Shown here: one piece after another, positions 1-8,330 of the stretch
Layout of the letters: each line of letters begins with the position of its first letter
Numbering within the stretch: the stretch's first letter is position 1
Source of the DNA: JAUSIK01 sp964362915
GTDB lineage: Archaea; Nanobdellota; Nanobdellia; Pacearchaeales; GW2011-AR1
Direction of reading: 5' to 3'
Length of the DNA stretch: 11,915 bases
Assembly (NCBI GenBank): GCA_964362915.1
Contig: CAYIGH010000031.1
Location: 1-11,915 of the forward strand
Made by a program: the position numbers and the translations under genes
Notes under the pieces: generated by a model
The model's database searches: none
What the model was told of the DNA's origin: nothing
The model's input: the letters and a program-made list of their open reading frames with translations, nothing else

Positions 1-7
1 AACATGA

Positions 8-256
8 ATGGAAAATAAACCCGAAGTTTATGGATTAGAATTTACACATAGCCTATCTTTCCCAGTTGTTATTATCAGTGAGAATACTCCTCACGGAGTA
101 TTTTTGAGAGGTTATTGTCACAAATACCTCTCTTATTTTATATTAGAAATATTTTTCCATAGGAAACGTTTAGGGGTTAAAGATTATATAACATCGAGAG
201 ACTTAAATCTTTCATCAAGTTATTTAATTCTCTCGTTATATAGTCAAAGACTTTGA
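8..256 (+). CDS. Unrecognised 82-residue reading frame, possibly a 5' exon
   Basis: I do not recognise this protein. It is the only frame open across this stretch, from an ATG at 8 to a TGA at 254-256. The stop lies inside the two-hairpin element that begins near 239, so residues beyond about 78 come from the element. If the element were removed, as in the split genes at 9519 and 11572, the frame would continue only a few codons, for example ...SLYIKN then stop, depending on the exact boundary. The DNA carries several strong hairpins (83-102, 106-132, 185-242), which is unusual for coding sequence. No promoter can be judged because the window starts here. It could instead be a non-coding structured region. 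The frame has no membrane segment or motif I can name. Confidence 0.33.
   Translation: MENKPEVYGLEFTHSLSFPVVIISENTPHGVFLRGYCHKYLSYFILEIFFHRKRLGVKDYITSRDLNLSSSYLILSLYSQRL
83..132. repeat. Two consecutive hairpins
   Basis: AATACTCC (83-90) and GGAGTATT (95-102) form a perfect 8 bp stem with a TCAC loop. GAGAGG (106-111) and CCTCTC (127-132) form a second stem that extends inward with one bulge. GTGAG (78-82) can pair with CTCAC (90-94) as an alternative to the first hairpin. No T-run follows, so this is not an obvious terminator. Function unknown. Confidence 0.6.
185..242. repeat. Long imperfect hairpin abutting the two-hairpin element
   Basis: TATATAA (185-191) pairs with TTATATA (236-242), CGAGAGA (195-201) with TCTCTCG (229-235), and TTAAAT (203-208) with ATTTAA (222-227). 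That gives 20 base pairs interrupted by a CAT bulge and one C/T mismatch. AAAGATT (179-185) can also pair with AATCTTT (206-212), which would make a pseudoknot. The last bases overlap the start of the two-hairpin element, so the two structures compete for 240-242. Confidence 0.6.
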
Positions 257-331
257 AAATTGAGCAGAATTTGTCTTTGACTATTAGCGGAAGACTAAAA
301 AACTGCTCAAATATTTTTGTCTTCTGCTATA
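239..331 (+). other. Two-hairpin kissing-loop element (copy 1), candidate intervening sequence
   Basis: Two hairpins abut exactly. The first is a perfect 12 bp stem, 240-251 with 273-284, around a 21-base loop. The second is an 11 bp stem with one G.U pair, 285-295 with 319-329, around a 23-base loop. Inside the loops TTGAGCAG (260-267) is perfectly complementary to CTGCTCAA (303-310), so the loops can kiss over 8 bp. The ends read TATAG and CTATA. The 5' arm matches the element at 11662-11809 at 20 of 24 positions and the 3' end at 13 of 17, in the same orientation. It lies at the 3' end of the frame starting at 8 and just upstream of the promoter of the gene at 381. Whether it interrupts a gene here is unclear. 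Confidence 0.75.
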
Positions 332-351
332 TATAAAAAATTAAACAAAAA

Positions 352-361
352 CTTATAAAAG
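352..361 (+). promoter_or_regulatory. Archaeal TATA box for the gene at 381
   Basis: CTTATAAAAG is centred about 24-25 bases before the ATG at 381. That spacing predicts transcription starting at or next to the start codon, as for most genes in this window. No Shine-Dalgarno sequence precedes the ATG. Confidence 0.6.
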
Positions 362-380
362 AAATGTTCTATCTAAAAAT

Positions 381-833
381 ATGGATTTAAAACTATATGA
401 AAATAATTATCATGAATATCTGGCTTCCTCTATCAGTGAATTAGTCATAGAAAAGATGGAAGTTTTAAACATTGCCGGGAGAGATTTAGCAAAGATAATA
501 TCCGAAGAGCTAAAATTCTCCAGAGCAGCTACAGAATCCCTAATTTCATTTGTTAAAAATGGGTACACTAATTATTACTTGCCAGAAAAAATAAAAACAG
601 AAACAGATAAAAAAAGATTATACAGACTATCAGCAATATTATACTCATTAAATATAGATAAAAAAGATTCTGTTATTGAAGAAATTAGGAAATTCTATAA
701 TGGAGAATTTACCTATCCCCCACAAAAAGAAAATACACAAAATTCTTTAGAAAAAAATCTAAAAAAGCTTAAATCAGAAGATAAAGAATGGATAGAAAGA
801 TTAGTTAGCAACATAATTAGAAATTATAAATGA
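381..833 (+). CDS. Hypothetical 150-residue soluble protein
   Basis: I do not recognise the family. The protein is predicted to be soluble and mostly helical, with no signal peptide or membrane segment. Residues 30-62 (IAGRDLAKII...FSRAATESLISFVKNG) have a helix-turn-helix-like rhythm, so a DNA-binding role is possible but weakly supported. The C-terminal third (about 115-150) is rich in Lys, Glu and Asn and looks like a flexible linker followed by a helix. The start is chosen because a TATA box lies about 25 bases upstream and no in-frame alternative is nearby. It is convergent with the 1735-residue gene; the two stop codons are separated by one base, leaving no room for separate terminators. 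The gene sits directly after the two-hairpin element at 239-331. Confidence 0.75.
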   Translation: MDLKLYENNYHEYLASSISELVIEKMEVLNIAGRDLAKIISEELKFSRAATESLISFVKNGYTNYYLPEKIKTETDKKRLYRLSAILYSLNIDKKDSVIEEIRKFYNGEFTYPPQKENTQNSLEKNLKKLKSEDKEWIERLVSNIIRNYK

Positions 834-834
834 A

Positions 835-3800
835 TCAAGCAAATATAATCTCCTTTCCGTCAATTATTGCATCTTTAAACTTATAGTAAAGATTAATCAT
901 CTCATCATTAGTGTCTATCCCATTACTTTCAAGATAATCCCTAAAACTTTCCATGCTGTCTGCCTGAATCAATTGTATAATATAACTCTCACTTCCCAAA
1001 GCCCGAACATTCCCTATTAAAACCTTGGGATTCAGATTATATATCCTGCCCTTATCAATACTCAATATAATATTATCACTTCCTTCTTTTCGCTCAATAA
1101 CACTAACAACAATATCATTACGATAATCTTTAGATAATAAATAAAGAGTTTCAGGTTTTGGATTAACTGTGTCATTAGTTGCGCCCTCACTCTTCCCGCC
1201 TGTATCTCCACTTCCTCCTGCTTTACTCTTCTCAACCAAAGACAGCTTAACAATTTTCTCAAAATCAATTGCTTTCAAATCACCGATTAAATATAATATA
1301 CTGGCCTTGTAGTGATTTAATACAACCCTATTGAACAATGCATTCAATCTTATTAAAGTTTCATTCACTTCTCTGTCATTCAACCTACTCTCACTAGCCC
1401 GTAATCCATCAATATGCTCTTTCAATTCTCTAATCTCAGCAACAGCAATATCATCTCCGACAATAATCCCTTTTTTAGCCAAATCATCTCTTTGTTTGCT
1501 TTCAATCTCAGATAAAGTAGCATTTAGAACACCCTTGTTATTATCACTAATCGCATTCTTAACACTCTCTTTATCAAGCCAGCATCTTATCTTCTGATCA
1601 TCGCAATAGCCCTTATCAACAAATCTAGTAGGATCTGTCTCACTTCCAGGATTCCTGCTGGAGCAAATACGAACAATTCCTCTATCATAAATTTTAGGAA
1701 TCAAACTCTCTTCTACTCCAGACTGTATATTAGCGCTTAAACCACTAGCTAATAAATCAGGGCTCCCGCTAATACACTCCCTCTCGCTCTTTATGTCTGC
1801 CTCTTTTGCCTGTCCAGAAGTATACTGGTCTCTTAAATAATTCAAAGCAAAACTAGTTGATACTTCTTTAAAGCCGCATTCTTCATTATCATTAACTCTT
1901 ACGCATAATTCTTTATATCCTTCAGGAGCTGTAAAGTCCCTGCTCTCTGAAGCATATTGCCCTCTTCCAACAAATCCAGAAGCAACATGTACAACAGCTG
2001 GAATGCTGTAAAATCCAGATTCAGGAGGATTCTTCAAATAAACACTATAATAAACACCTTGATCTTTGCCTGCAAAAATATGATAAAATACCTTATATTG
2101 AGAAGTTGCAGGCACAGTAGCATCAGTGTATTTTACTGAACTAAACCAAGCATGGAATTGGGGTGGACTATCTGGTTTTATCAAAGTCTTAAATGAAGTT
2201 GGTGCTTTAGCAGAAATAAATGCCTTGCAGAAAGGTGCCCCAACTTCCTCTATTGACCTTGCCCTAAATGCCTTTATAGAATTGACAGCATAACTCTGCG
2301 TGAAATAATTGACAGAATCCTGCAAATTCTGCCATGCAGCGCTGACTGTCAAATATTCTCCTCCTCCTCTTGTTCCCTGTCCATAAGCCAATTCAACTAT
2401 TTTAGGCAATATTACTTTAGCAACTGGTGCAATCTGCCTCCAGAAAAACTCGCATAAATAAATAGAATAAATCTGATCGCAAATTCCAACAGTTCTTCCT
2501 GTAGCCAAACTCTCGCTCAAACAATCTCTATGATTTCTTAATATGGAAACAAATCCTTCTATTCCAGCATGTATTCCAGTCAAGCAAACAGGCACAATTA
2601 TCCCTTCCCTTATATTAGGCAGGCACAACAGAGTAGATCCAATAATCCCTGTCTGAACAACATCTGCAACAGGATATTGCCCTCCGAAATCACACCTGGA
2701 CGAAGGGCATATAACAGGATCGCAGACATTAAATAATAAATGACATTCTTCAGGGCTCATAAAATTCTGGCATTGTGTAGAAGGAATATTAGCAGCAGGC
2801 CTCCCAACTGCAAAATCTTTTCCATTCACTCTAACAATCTTCCTTCCATATTGATTAGCAGCATCTTGAATTGCCAGCACTGCCTGTCCAACTCTTCTTT
2901 TTGCTTCTGTTTCACCTAAACCAGGGAAAAATCCTAATGGCTGTCCTGTATTCAAATTAATCAGCTGGCAAATATCATCGCCATATCCTTCATAAAACTG
3001 CTCTTGTCCATTTAGCCCAACATTGCACAAATAAAAACTTGTAACTCTTCCGCTTGCATCAAATGCTCCTATGCCCCCAAAAGCAGGCAATGTCTGCCTT
3101 GTAGCAGCATACCATCCTTCTCTTACATCAAAAGGTACAATAGCTGGCATTCCCTTGTATGGCTCTGTTTCATAATATCTTATTTCAGGATTTTTGTAAG
3201 GATTAACATAACTGGCACTTTCAGCACTTGTAATTCGACCAATTCCATATATATCTAAGAATTCTGCCTTCTTTTCCAAAGTCAGTTTCTCATAGCTATT
3301 TTCTCCGCTCTTTTTGTACACGTCCTGAACAATATAACCCTCTCCTTGGGAATCCCTCACTAATCCAAGATAATAATTTCCTCCGTCAAATCCCTCTTTA
3401 GTAACTTGATTAATACTAACCCCTTTACTATTATAAACATTAATTCCTGCCAAATGAGTATTCGTGCTATCTTTAAATCCTTGAATATTAGAAGAAATTC
3501 CTGTAACAGACACAACTTCTCCAACAACATTCTTTCTTATACTGCTTGTAGCAACAATAGGCAAAGGCAGTCCTAAACTTTTTGCTTGTTCTGCAATCTG
3601 AATATTACTATATCTCTCTTTATTATCAAATATCTGGTCATAGCTGCTCTGCAACTTTATATTTGCGTCTTTTCTAATGCTCTCAGAAGCAGCCCCCTCA
3701 TTCATTATTAAATTATATTCAAGTTCCCTCAATTCATTATATCCATAAAGGCCTTGCTTATTATATCCCTGTTCACAATCTCCCAAAAGCTCTGCAGCCT

Positions 3801-6042
3801 TCATATTCTGCCCCTTCACAACAATATCTCTCGTTCCGTATCTCGTCTTCAAATCATTGCAGTAAGCAACAGCTGCCTTAGACCTATCAACATAACTTGT
3901 TCCAAAAACACCCTCTTTCTCAACATAACTTTTCTCTATGCCTTCAATTCTGGAATTAATTTGATTAATTGCCCCTTGAGCAGAATTAACATCTGTATCT
4001 ATTTCATTTGCTTTAGCCAAATAGCAAGCATTTAAAGTTGGATATTGCCCTGTACTAACTAAATCAGTGCACGTTCTAGTCCATCCGACCATAACCTTTT
4101 GCCTTGCAAGTGCCTCTCCGCCTATTCCAGTCAAGAAATTCTTTACACTCAAAACTCCAGCTGTAGCAAAGCAGGCGCCTTTCAAACCTTCAACAACCTT
4201 TCCAAGTTTCTCATTAATATTTTCCCATTTCTTAATACTCTCATTCAGGTTCTCAATCAATTCTTCAGTCTTGTCAGGAGATAATTTAATCGCCCTTTTC
4301 TCAATTCCAATTCTTACAGTCAAATTAGTCTCTGTCCTAGTTCCATGAACCTCTGGCAATAACCTGACTCTGGCAATTTCCTCAATTTCAACATTCCTTA
4401 ACCTAATATATGCCTTATCACAAATCTGCTTAGCTTCATCATTCAATCTTAATCTATCTGTTTTTGATTTCAGATTATAACCTCCTGCATTATTCTTCTC
4501 CGCTCTGCAATTCACGTTAACGCTAACTTCTTCCTCGCTATCAATCCTATCAAGTCTTATACTTTCTATACTCCCAACACCACTATCGCTAAGATTCTGC
4601 AATTCTTGCAGCTTAACATTGACACTCTCTCCTTTAACGCCTGTAACACTAAAATCAGCGCTGGAATATTTCTTTGGGCTGCTAAATCCCAAAAGTCTGA
4701 CATTATAAAATCTACTATCTATGTTTACTACTCCGCCAGCATTAGAAAAGTCAGTATCGCTCATTCCGGCCAATTCGTATTTATATCTCTCAACAACCTC
4801 TGAGTCAGGATATTTCTCAACAAATTCTCTAATTACTCTTGCTTTAGTATTGTCATCTCCAGCCAACTCTGCTAAATTAATAGCTCTTATTAAAGCCAGT
4901 TCTCCCCATCTCTGACTGCCTTCAACATTTCTCTCTCTTTCAGCAGGATACTCATCTACAACTTTTTCTAAAGCAGAGATTGCCTCTTTGAATTTTTTGT
5001 CAGAATCATTCACGCTGGCATTAACTTTCTCACTTAATCTCAGCTCAATCTTCTGTCCTTCACTGCATCTAATATTAACAATTCCTGTTTCATTGTTTTT
5101 ATTGATAATAATCTTATCAACACTACAGCGATCATTCAAAAATCTGCTTCCTTCATAGACATCAAGAATATCAGTCCCTTTGTCATCGCTCAAACTTATA
5201 GTTGCCTTATTCTGTGCCCCGACAAAACCATCATAAGCAACTTGCACGCCTGCTCTGCAATATGCCCCAGGCACATAAATCACTCTAGAAGTCTCTCCCC
5301 TATTTACTTTAGTAGTGGCTATTTTCCTATCTCCGCTATACAAGCTAGCAATAGCAGAATTCGGGTCTGCGTTCTCCAACCTAACAAAATATCTTCCATT
5401 CCAAAAACTCTGCTTAAACTTATTATCTTCAAATTCTGAATCACTCATCGGTTCCAATAAAAACTCTGCTCTCCCAACACCAAAAGAATTATCTGCCTCA
5501 TAATCTAACTGTGCAGTCAAAGTAACATTAACAAATTCAGGAAGTTCCTTCTCAACAGGATTTCTCCTCAAAACCACTACAACATACCCTATATTATTTA
5601 TCAATGGGCTTCCCAATAATTTATCTCTTGATCTCAAAGCAGCTCTGGCAGGATGGAATCCTGCGCCAATAATTTCTTTAGGATATTTTCCGCTAAATCT
5701 AATGCTCCTTATTTTATCTATGTCAATCAGAGGATTAATCTGTAAGGCATCAATCTGGCAGAACACAGGCACATTCTGGTCAGCTAACAAATCACTTCTA
5801 ACAACAACAGGCTGGCATCCTGCTGGAGAAATCTGTAATAACAAATCCTGTCTTGCCTGGCAAGTTTCTTTATCTCCTAAAATAGGCCAATATGTATTTA
5901 ATCTATCTTCTGGCCCATAAATAGCCTGAAAACTTGGCCTTGGCTGATATGTAACAGATTGGGAAAAACTTCCTCCAACTTGAGCACCAGCTAATCCAAT
6001 AAAAATAATCAAACATATAATCAACAATCCTATATTTCTCAT
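835..6042 (-). CDS. Giant secreted surface protein, 1735 residues
   Basis: An N-terminal Sec signal peptide is clear: a charged start, then a hydrophobic run (GLLIICLIIFIGLAGA), with likely cleavage after residue 20. No C-terminal membrane anchor is visible, so it is probably secreted or held at the surface by partners. About residues 340-430 look like TPR-type helical repeats (LEKVVDEYP...VIREFVEKYPDS). Residues 587-707 and 1534-1594 are helical and probably coiled coil. A cysteine-rich block runs from about 1088 to 1190 (CQNF..EEC....CDPVICPSSRC), suggesting disulphide bonds outside the cell. A Gly/Ser/Thr linker lies near 1625. From memory, very long secreted proteins beside a pilin-signal protein recur in Woesearchaeota and Pacearchaeota, but I cannot name a domain family. 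It is the last gene of the operon, overlaps the upstream stop by ATGA and has GGAGGC about ten bases before its ATG (6052-6057 on the plus strand). Confidence 0.9.
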   Translation of the reverse strand: MRNIGLLIICLIIFIGLAGAQVGGSFSQSVTYQPRPSFQAIYGPEDRLNTYWPILGDKETCQARQDLLLQISPAGCQPVVVRSDLLADQNVPVFCQIDALQINPLIDIDKIRSIRFSGKYPKEIIGAGFHPARAALRSRDKLLGSPLINNIGYVVVVLRRNPVEKELPEFVNVTLTAQLDYEADNSFGVGRAEFLLEPMSDSEFEDNKFKQSFWNGRYFVRLENADPNSAIASLYSGDRKIATTKVNRGETSRVIYVPGAYCRAGVQVAYDGFVGAQNKATISLSDDKGTDILDVYEGSRFLNDRCSVDKIIINKNNETGIVNIRCSEGQKIELRLSEKVNASVNDSDKKFKEAISALEKVVDEYPAERERNVEGSQRWGELALIRAINLAELAGDDNTKARVIREFVEKYPDSEVVERYKYELAGMSDTDFSNAGGVVNIDSRFYNVRLLGFSSPKKYSSADFSVTGVKGESVNVKLQELQNLSDSGVGSIESIRLDRIDSEEEVSVNVNCRAEKNNAGGYNLKSKTDRLRLNDEAKQICDKAYIRLRNVEIEEIARVRLLPEVHGTRTETNLTVRIGIEKRAIKLSPDKTEELIENLNESIKKWENINEKLGKVVEGLKGACFATAGVLSVKNFLTGIGGEALARQKVMVGWTRTCTDLVSTGQYPTLNACYLAKANEIDTDVNSAQGAINQINSRIEGIEKSYVEKEGVFGTSYVDRSKAAVAYCNDLKTRYGTRDIVVKGQNMKAAELLGDCEQGYNKQGLYGYNELRELEYNLIMNEGAASESIRKDANIKLQSSYDQIFDNKERYSNIQIAEQAKSLGLPLPIVATSSIRKNVVGEVVSVTGISSNIQGFKDSTNTHLAGINVYNSKGVSINQVTKEGFDGGNYYLGLVRDSQGEGYIVQDVYKKSGENSYEKLTLEKKAEFLDIYGIGRITSAESASYVNPYKNPEIRYYETEPYKGMPAIVPFDVREGWYAATRQTLPAFGGIGAFDASGRVTSFYLCNVGLNGQEQFYEGYGDDICQLINLNTGQPLGFFPGLGETEAKRRVGQAVLAIQDAANQYGRKIVRVNGKDFAVGRPAANIPSTQCQNFMSPEECHLLFNVCDPVICPSSRCDFGGQYPVADVVQTGIIGSTLLCLPNIREGIIVPVCLTGIHAGIEGFVSILRNHRDCLSESLATGRTVGICDQIYSIYLCEFFWRQIAPVAKVILPKIVELAYGQGTRGGGEYLTVSAAWQNLQDSVNYFTQSYAVNSIKAFRARSIEEVGAPFCKAFISAKAPTSFKTLIKPDSPPQFHAWFSSVKYTDATVPATSQYKVFYHIFAGKDQGVYYSVYLKNPPESGFYSIPAVVHVASGFVGRGQYASESRDFTAPEGYKELCVRVNDNEECGFKEVSTSFALNYLRDQYTSGQAKEADIKSERECISGSPDLLASGLSANIQSGVEESLIPKIYDRGIVRICSSRNPGSETDPTRFVDKGYCDDQKIRCWLDKESVKNAISDNNKGVLNATLSEIESKQRDDLAKKGIIVGDDIAVAEIRELKEHIDGLRASESRLNDREVNETLIRLNALFNRVVLNHYKASILYLIGDLKAIDFEKIVKLSLVEKSKAGGSGDTGGKSEGATNDTVNPKPETLYLLSKDYRNDIVVSVIERKEGSDNIILSIDKGRIYNLNPKVLIGNVRALGSESYIIQLIQADSMESFRDYLESNGIDTNDEMINLYYKFKDAIIDGKEIIFA

Positions 6043-7904
6043 TGCACACTTGCCTCCATTGATTCAAATGATGCATAATTATACTGTAGTTCTTCCAAAG
6101 ATTTTGGTATAGGCAATTCTTCAGCATAAATTGTCAACTTGCCGCTCTCTAATTGTGAAGGCAGCAAATAAACATCGCCCTTTCCTCCGCCTCTAAGTGC
6201 ATATTCTATCGTGGTCTCAGGAATATTAATATCAAAACATTCTTCTTTTGTTGCCCCGAAAAATCCAAAAATTCCAGATCTAGGCACTTCCTGGCACTGT
6301 GTTCTCTTACTAGAAGGAATAGTTATGCTTGAATTTCCATATACATAAACAGTTAATGTATAACTTCCTTCAGAAAGTTTAACTCCGGAAACATCAGGCA
6401 ATAAAGTACTAACACTCTTCCCATCACTATCAACAAAAGATATAATCGCTGTTCCCTCAAGATTCTTTCCTCCAACTAGCAAATCAAGATTTACATTATA
6501 TAATCTATCTAAAATAATATCTATACTGCTCTGACTATTACTGGAAAATGCCTCGCTCTTGTCTGCAAAACCCTCTGCTCTGACTATAAGTTCTCCATTC
6601 AAGCAAGCAGGAGCCTTCCCTATAAATCTTCCATTAGCACTCTTCCCCAAATTACATCTTTGATTAAAGCATTGATAAATTACATCCCCATTTACATTAT
6701 TCAAATTAGCATCATACAAGTTAACTCCTATATCTTGAGTTACAAATTCGCATAGATCAAATCCCGAACTTGGTTCTTCTTCTAGTTCAGAGAATATTGC
6801 TTCTCTAACAACATTATTATCAATAATTGCAACTACAGGAAATTGAAATATCTCATCATTATTATAAATCTGCACTAATATAGGAAAGCTGACATCATAA
6901 ACAAAATGATAGGGAGCATAACAAAATCCTAAAATTCCCAATCCCTCCTGTAAGCCAACAGGTGATGCAATCATTAGCTCATTATCAACGCCCTCTCCAA
7001 CTATTTCAACTTTCGTAGGCATTGTCCTGGAATAAATTAAATTTATATTTTCATCAACATTTTCTCCAACATCAATAATATAATATTCATCCTTCTTATT
7101 ATTCAGATTATAATAATTCCCTTTAAACTTAATAGCTCCAATATTTGCCTCTAATCCCCTTTTTAGCTCATCCAAAACATCTTGTGTTTTCCATATTTTT
7201 CCTGAGCAACTTATCTCTACACCATCAACAGGAGCATACAATCTTAAAACATCTGCTGCATAAACATCAAAAACCGCATCATTTTTTTCCTTTTCATATA
7301 TCTTCCTGGCTAGATTATAAAACTTCCCTAGCTTGCTGCCTATCTCAATATTATGTTCAGTCCTTCTTCCAGAAACCTCTCCCTTACTGACAGTTAAATC
7401 AGAGTCAACATTTACATTCACTTCATTATCAAAAATCTCAACACTGGCACTTGCTCTATCTAATTCAATATCATATCCCTGCACATAAAAAGAGCTAAAA
7501 TCACAATTTCCTAGGTTTTCTTCTACATATCCTGCAATCCCTTCTTCAATATCTCTCTTTAAAGGCACTTGCTCTTTAATCAGACCATTTCCAGAAATAT
7601 AATACCAATAAGGCACTGGAAATCCTAAGAAATTTAAATGCGAAGAAAAAGGAGCATATTCGCTTCCGGGAAAATAATCGGGCACCTCAACATAACCGCC
7701 TTGGCTTCCAGCAAGTTGCACAGCCGCTCTAGTTTCCTGTTCTATGCAAAAAGTATAATAATCAAATACTGGCTCCAATTCAGCAGGGATTCCACCAATG
7801 CCAATCCCCTCTCTAACAATATAATATACTATTATACCAAAAACAATAACAATTGCGATTATAATAAACATTGTCATCTGCCCTTTCTTTTCATTGAGAT
7901 TCAT
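6039..7904 (-). CDS. Pilin-signal surface protein, 621 residues
   Basis: The N-terminus is a typical archaeal class III (type IV pilin) signal: basic residues, then GQ, then a long hydrophobic stretch (EKKGQMTMFIIIAIVIVFG, residues 5-23). Cleavage by a prepilin peptidase before the Gln is expected, leaving the hydrophobic helix to anchor or polymerise the protein. The rest is extracellular and beta-rich, with cysteine pairs. About residues 381-450 (GVNLYDANLNNVNGDVIYQC...GELIVRAEGF) resemble a carboxypeptidase-regulatory-like or Ig-like fold. At 621 residues it is far longer than an ordinary pilin, so it may be a tip or adhesin subunit. It follows the 45-residue gene with an ATGA overlap and has a strong Shine-Dalgarno sequence (7910-7917). 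The next gene also starts within its stop codon, so the products are probably made in fixed ratio and work together. Confidence 0.88.
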   Translation of the reverse strand: MNLNEKKGQMTMFIIIAIVIVFGIIVYYIVREGIGIGGIPAELEPVFDYYTFCIEQETRAAVQLAGSQGGYVEVPDYFPGSEYAPFSSHLNFLGFPVPYWYYISGNGLIKEQVPLKRDIEEGIAGYVEENLGNCDFSSFYVQGYDIELDRASASVEIFDNEVNVNVDSDLTVSKGEVSGRRTEHNIEIGSKLGKFYNLARKIYEKEKNDAVFDVYAADVLRLYAPVDGVEISCSGKIWKTQDVLDELKRGLEANIGAIKFKGNYYNLNNKKDEYYIIDVGENVDENINLIYSRTMPTKVEIVGEGVDNELMIASPVGLQEGLGILGFCYAPYHFVYDVSFPILVQIYNNDEIFQFPVVAIIDNNVVREAIFSELEEEPSSGFDLCEFVTQDIGVNLYDANLNNVNGDVIYQCFNQRCNLGKSANGRFIGKAPACLNGELIVRAEGFADKSEAFSSNSQSSIDIILDRLYNVNLDLLVGGKNLEGTAIISFVDSDGKSVSTLLPDVSGVKLSEGSYTLTVYVYGNSSITIPSSKRTQCQEVPRSGIFGFFGATKEECFDINIPETTIEYALRGGGKGDVYLLPSQLESGKLTIYAEELPIPKSLEELQYNYASFESMEASVQ

Positions 7905-8038
7905 TTTTTCCCTCCTCTATTTTCTTTCACTTTATCTTTTATAAGCTCAAAAATCTCGCTATTGATATCTTTCTCTATAACTTCTTTGAATTTTCTCCAT
8001 AATTCTTCATCTTCTATCAACAGCAGATACTTTTTCAT
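7901..8038 (-). CDS. Small ribbon-helix-helix-like protein, 45 residues
   Basis: The frame reads MKKYLLLIEDEELWRKFKEV, then IEKDINSEIFELIKDKVKENRGGKK. The order is a short strand, an amphipathic helix, a turn (DINS) and a second helix, as in ribbon-helix-helix (CopG/Arc-type) DNA-binding proteins, which are usually 40-60 residues. The start is supported by a strong Shine-Dalgarno AGAGGAG six bases upstream and by a TATA box upstream of that. The stop overlaps the start of the 621-residue gene by ATGA, so it is the first gene of the operon. Such proteins often repress their own promoter; the perfect inverted repeat at 8103-8131 just upstream of the TATA box is a natural candidate operator. The function is inferred from fold pattern and position only. 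Confidence 0.75.
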   Translation of the reverse strand: MKKYLLLIEDEELWRKFKEVIEKDINSEIFELIKDKVKENRGGKK

Positions 8039-8044
8039 TTATAA

Positions 8045-8051
8045 CTCCTCT
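8045..8051 (-). promoter_or_regulatory. Shine-Dalgarno sequence of the 45-residue gene
   Basis: AGAGGAG on the minus strand lies six bases before the ATG at 8038. It fixes the start of this short gene. It stands out because most other genes here appear leaderless. Confidence 0.7.
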
Positions 8052-8087
8052 TTTTTAGCTGTCATTCTGACTAATTCTATTCTAAAT

Positions 8088-8098
8088 ACTATAAAAAT
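8088..8098 (-). promoter_or_regulatory. TATA box of the surface-protein operon
   Basis: On the minus strand ATTTTTATAGT is centred near 8093, predicting a transcript start near 8066 and a leader of about 28 bases that includes the Shine-Dalgarno site. The 12 bp inverted repeat at 8103-8131 lies immediately upstream. Confidence 0.5.
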
Positions 8099-8102
8099 CT
8101 TT

Positions 8103-8131
8103 CTTATTAACTAAATTAGTTAGTTAATAAG
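8103..8131. repeat. Perfect 12 bp inverted repeat, candidate operator or terminator
   Basis: CTTATTAACTAA (8103-8114) and TTAGTTAATAAG (8120-8131) are perfect reverse complements around ATTAG. It begins right after the stop of the 52-residue gene (8132-8134) and ends about five bases before the operon TATA box. It could form the end of the upstream transcript, or be the binding site of a dimeric regulator such as the 45-residue protein. Confidence 0.75.
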
Positions 8132-8290
8132 TTACTTAGTATAGTGATGCTTAATCCCTGCAAAAATAGCATGAAGAATTGTCGCCCATAAACCTGCGCC
8201 CAGCAAAAAAGCTCTAGGTGAACTTTTTTTAATATCTTCATGCATCTTTTCCATAATTTGAATCTTCTTATTCATGAAATAAATATCCAT
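8132..8290 (-). CDS. Small single-pass membrane protein, 52 residues
   Basis: The frame reads MDIYFMNKKIQIMEKMHEDI, then KKSSPRAFLLGAGLWATILHAIFAGIKHHYTK. It has an N-terminal charged helix of about 25 residues, then one hydrophobic segment (AFLLGAGLWATILHAIFAGI, residues 27-46) and a short basic tail, so it is probably membrane-bound. GGTGG lies a few bases before the ATG, and a TATA box (8331-8341) is placed for a leader of roughly 20 bases. An internal ATG at residue 6 or 13 could also be used. The function is unknown. It is transcribed divergently from the two-gene membrane-protein unit starting at 8362. Confidence 0.65.
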   Translation of the reverse strand: MDIYFMNKKIQIMEKMHEDIKKSSPRAFLLGAGLWATILHAIFAGIKHHYTK

Positions 8291-8330
8291 TTTCCACCAA
8301 CAGCCCTTAGGAATTCAATTTTTAACAAAA

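Noticed and set aside
1..340. CRISPR array
   Set aside because: The hairpins differ in sequence and there is no regular repeat-spacer spacing.
1331..4915. Several plus-strand frames of 60-93 codons opposite the giant gene
   Set aside because: They lie antisense inside one long, signal-peptide-bearing coding frame, lack promoters and have shadow-like composition.
7638..8114. Plus-strand 158-codon frame across the operon start
   Set aside because: It is antisense to the 621-residue gene, the 45-residue gene and their promoter; its Ser/Ile/Phe-rich composition is typical of a shadow.
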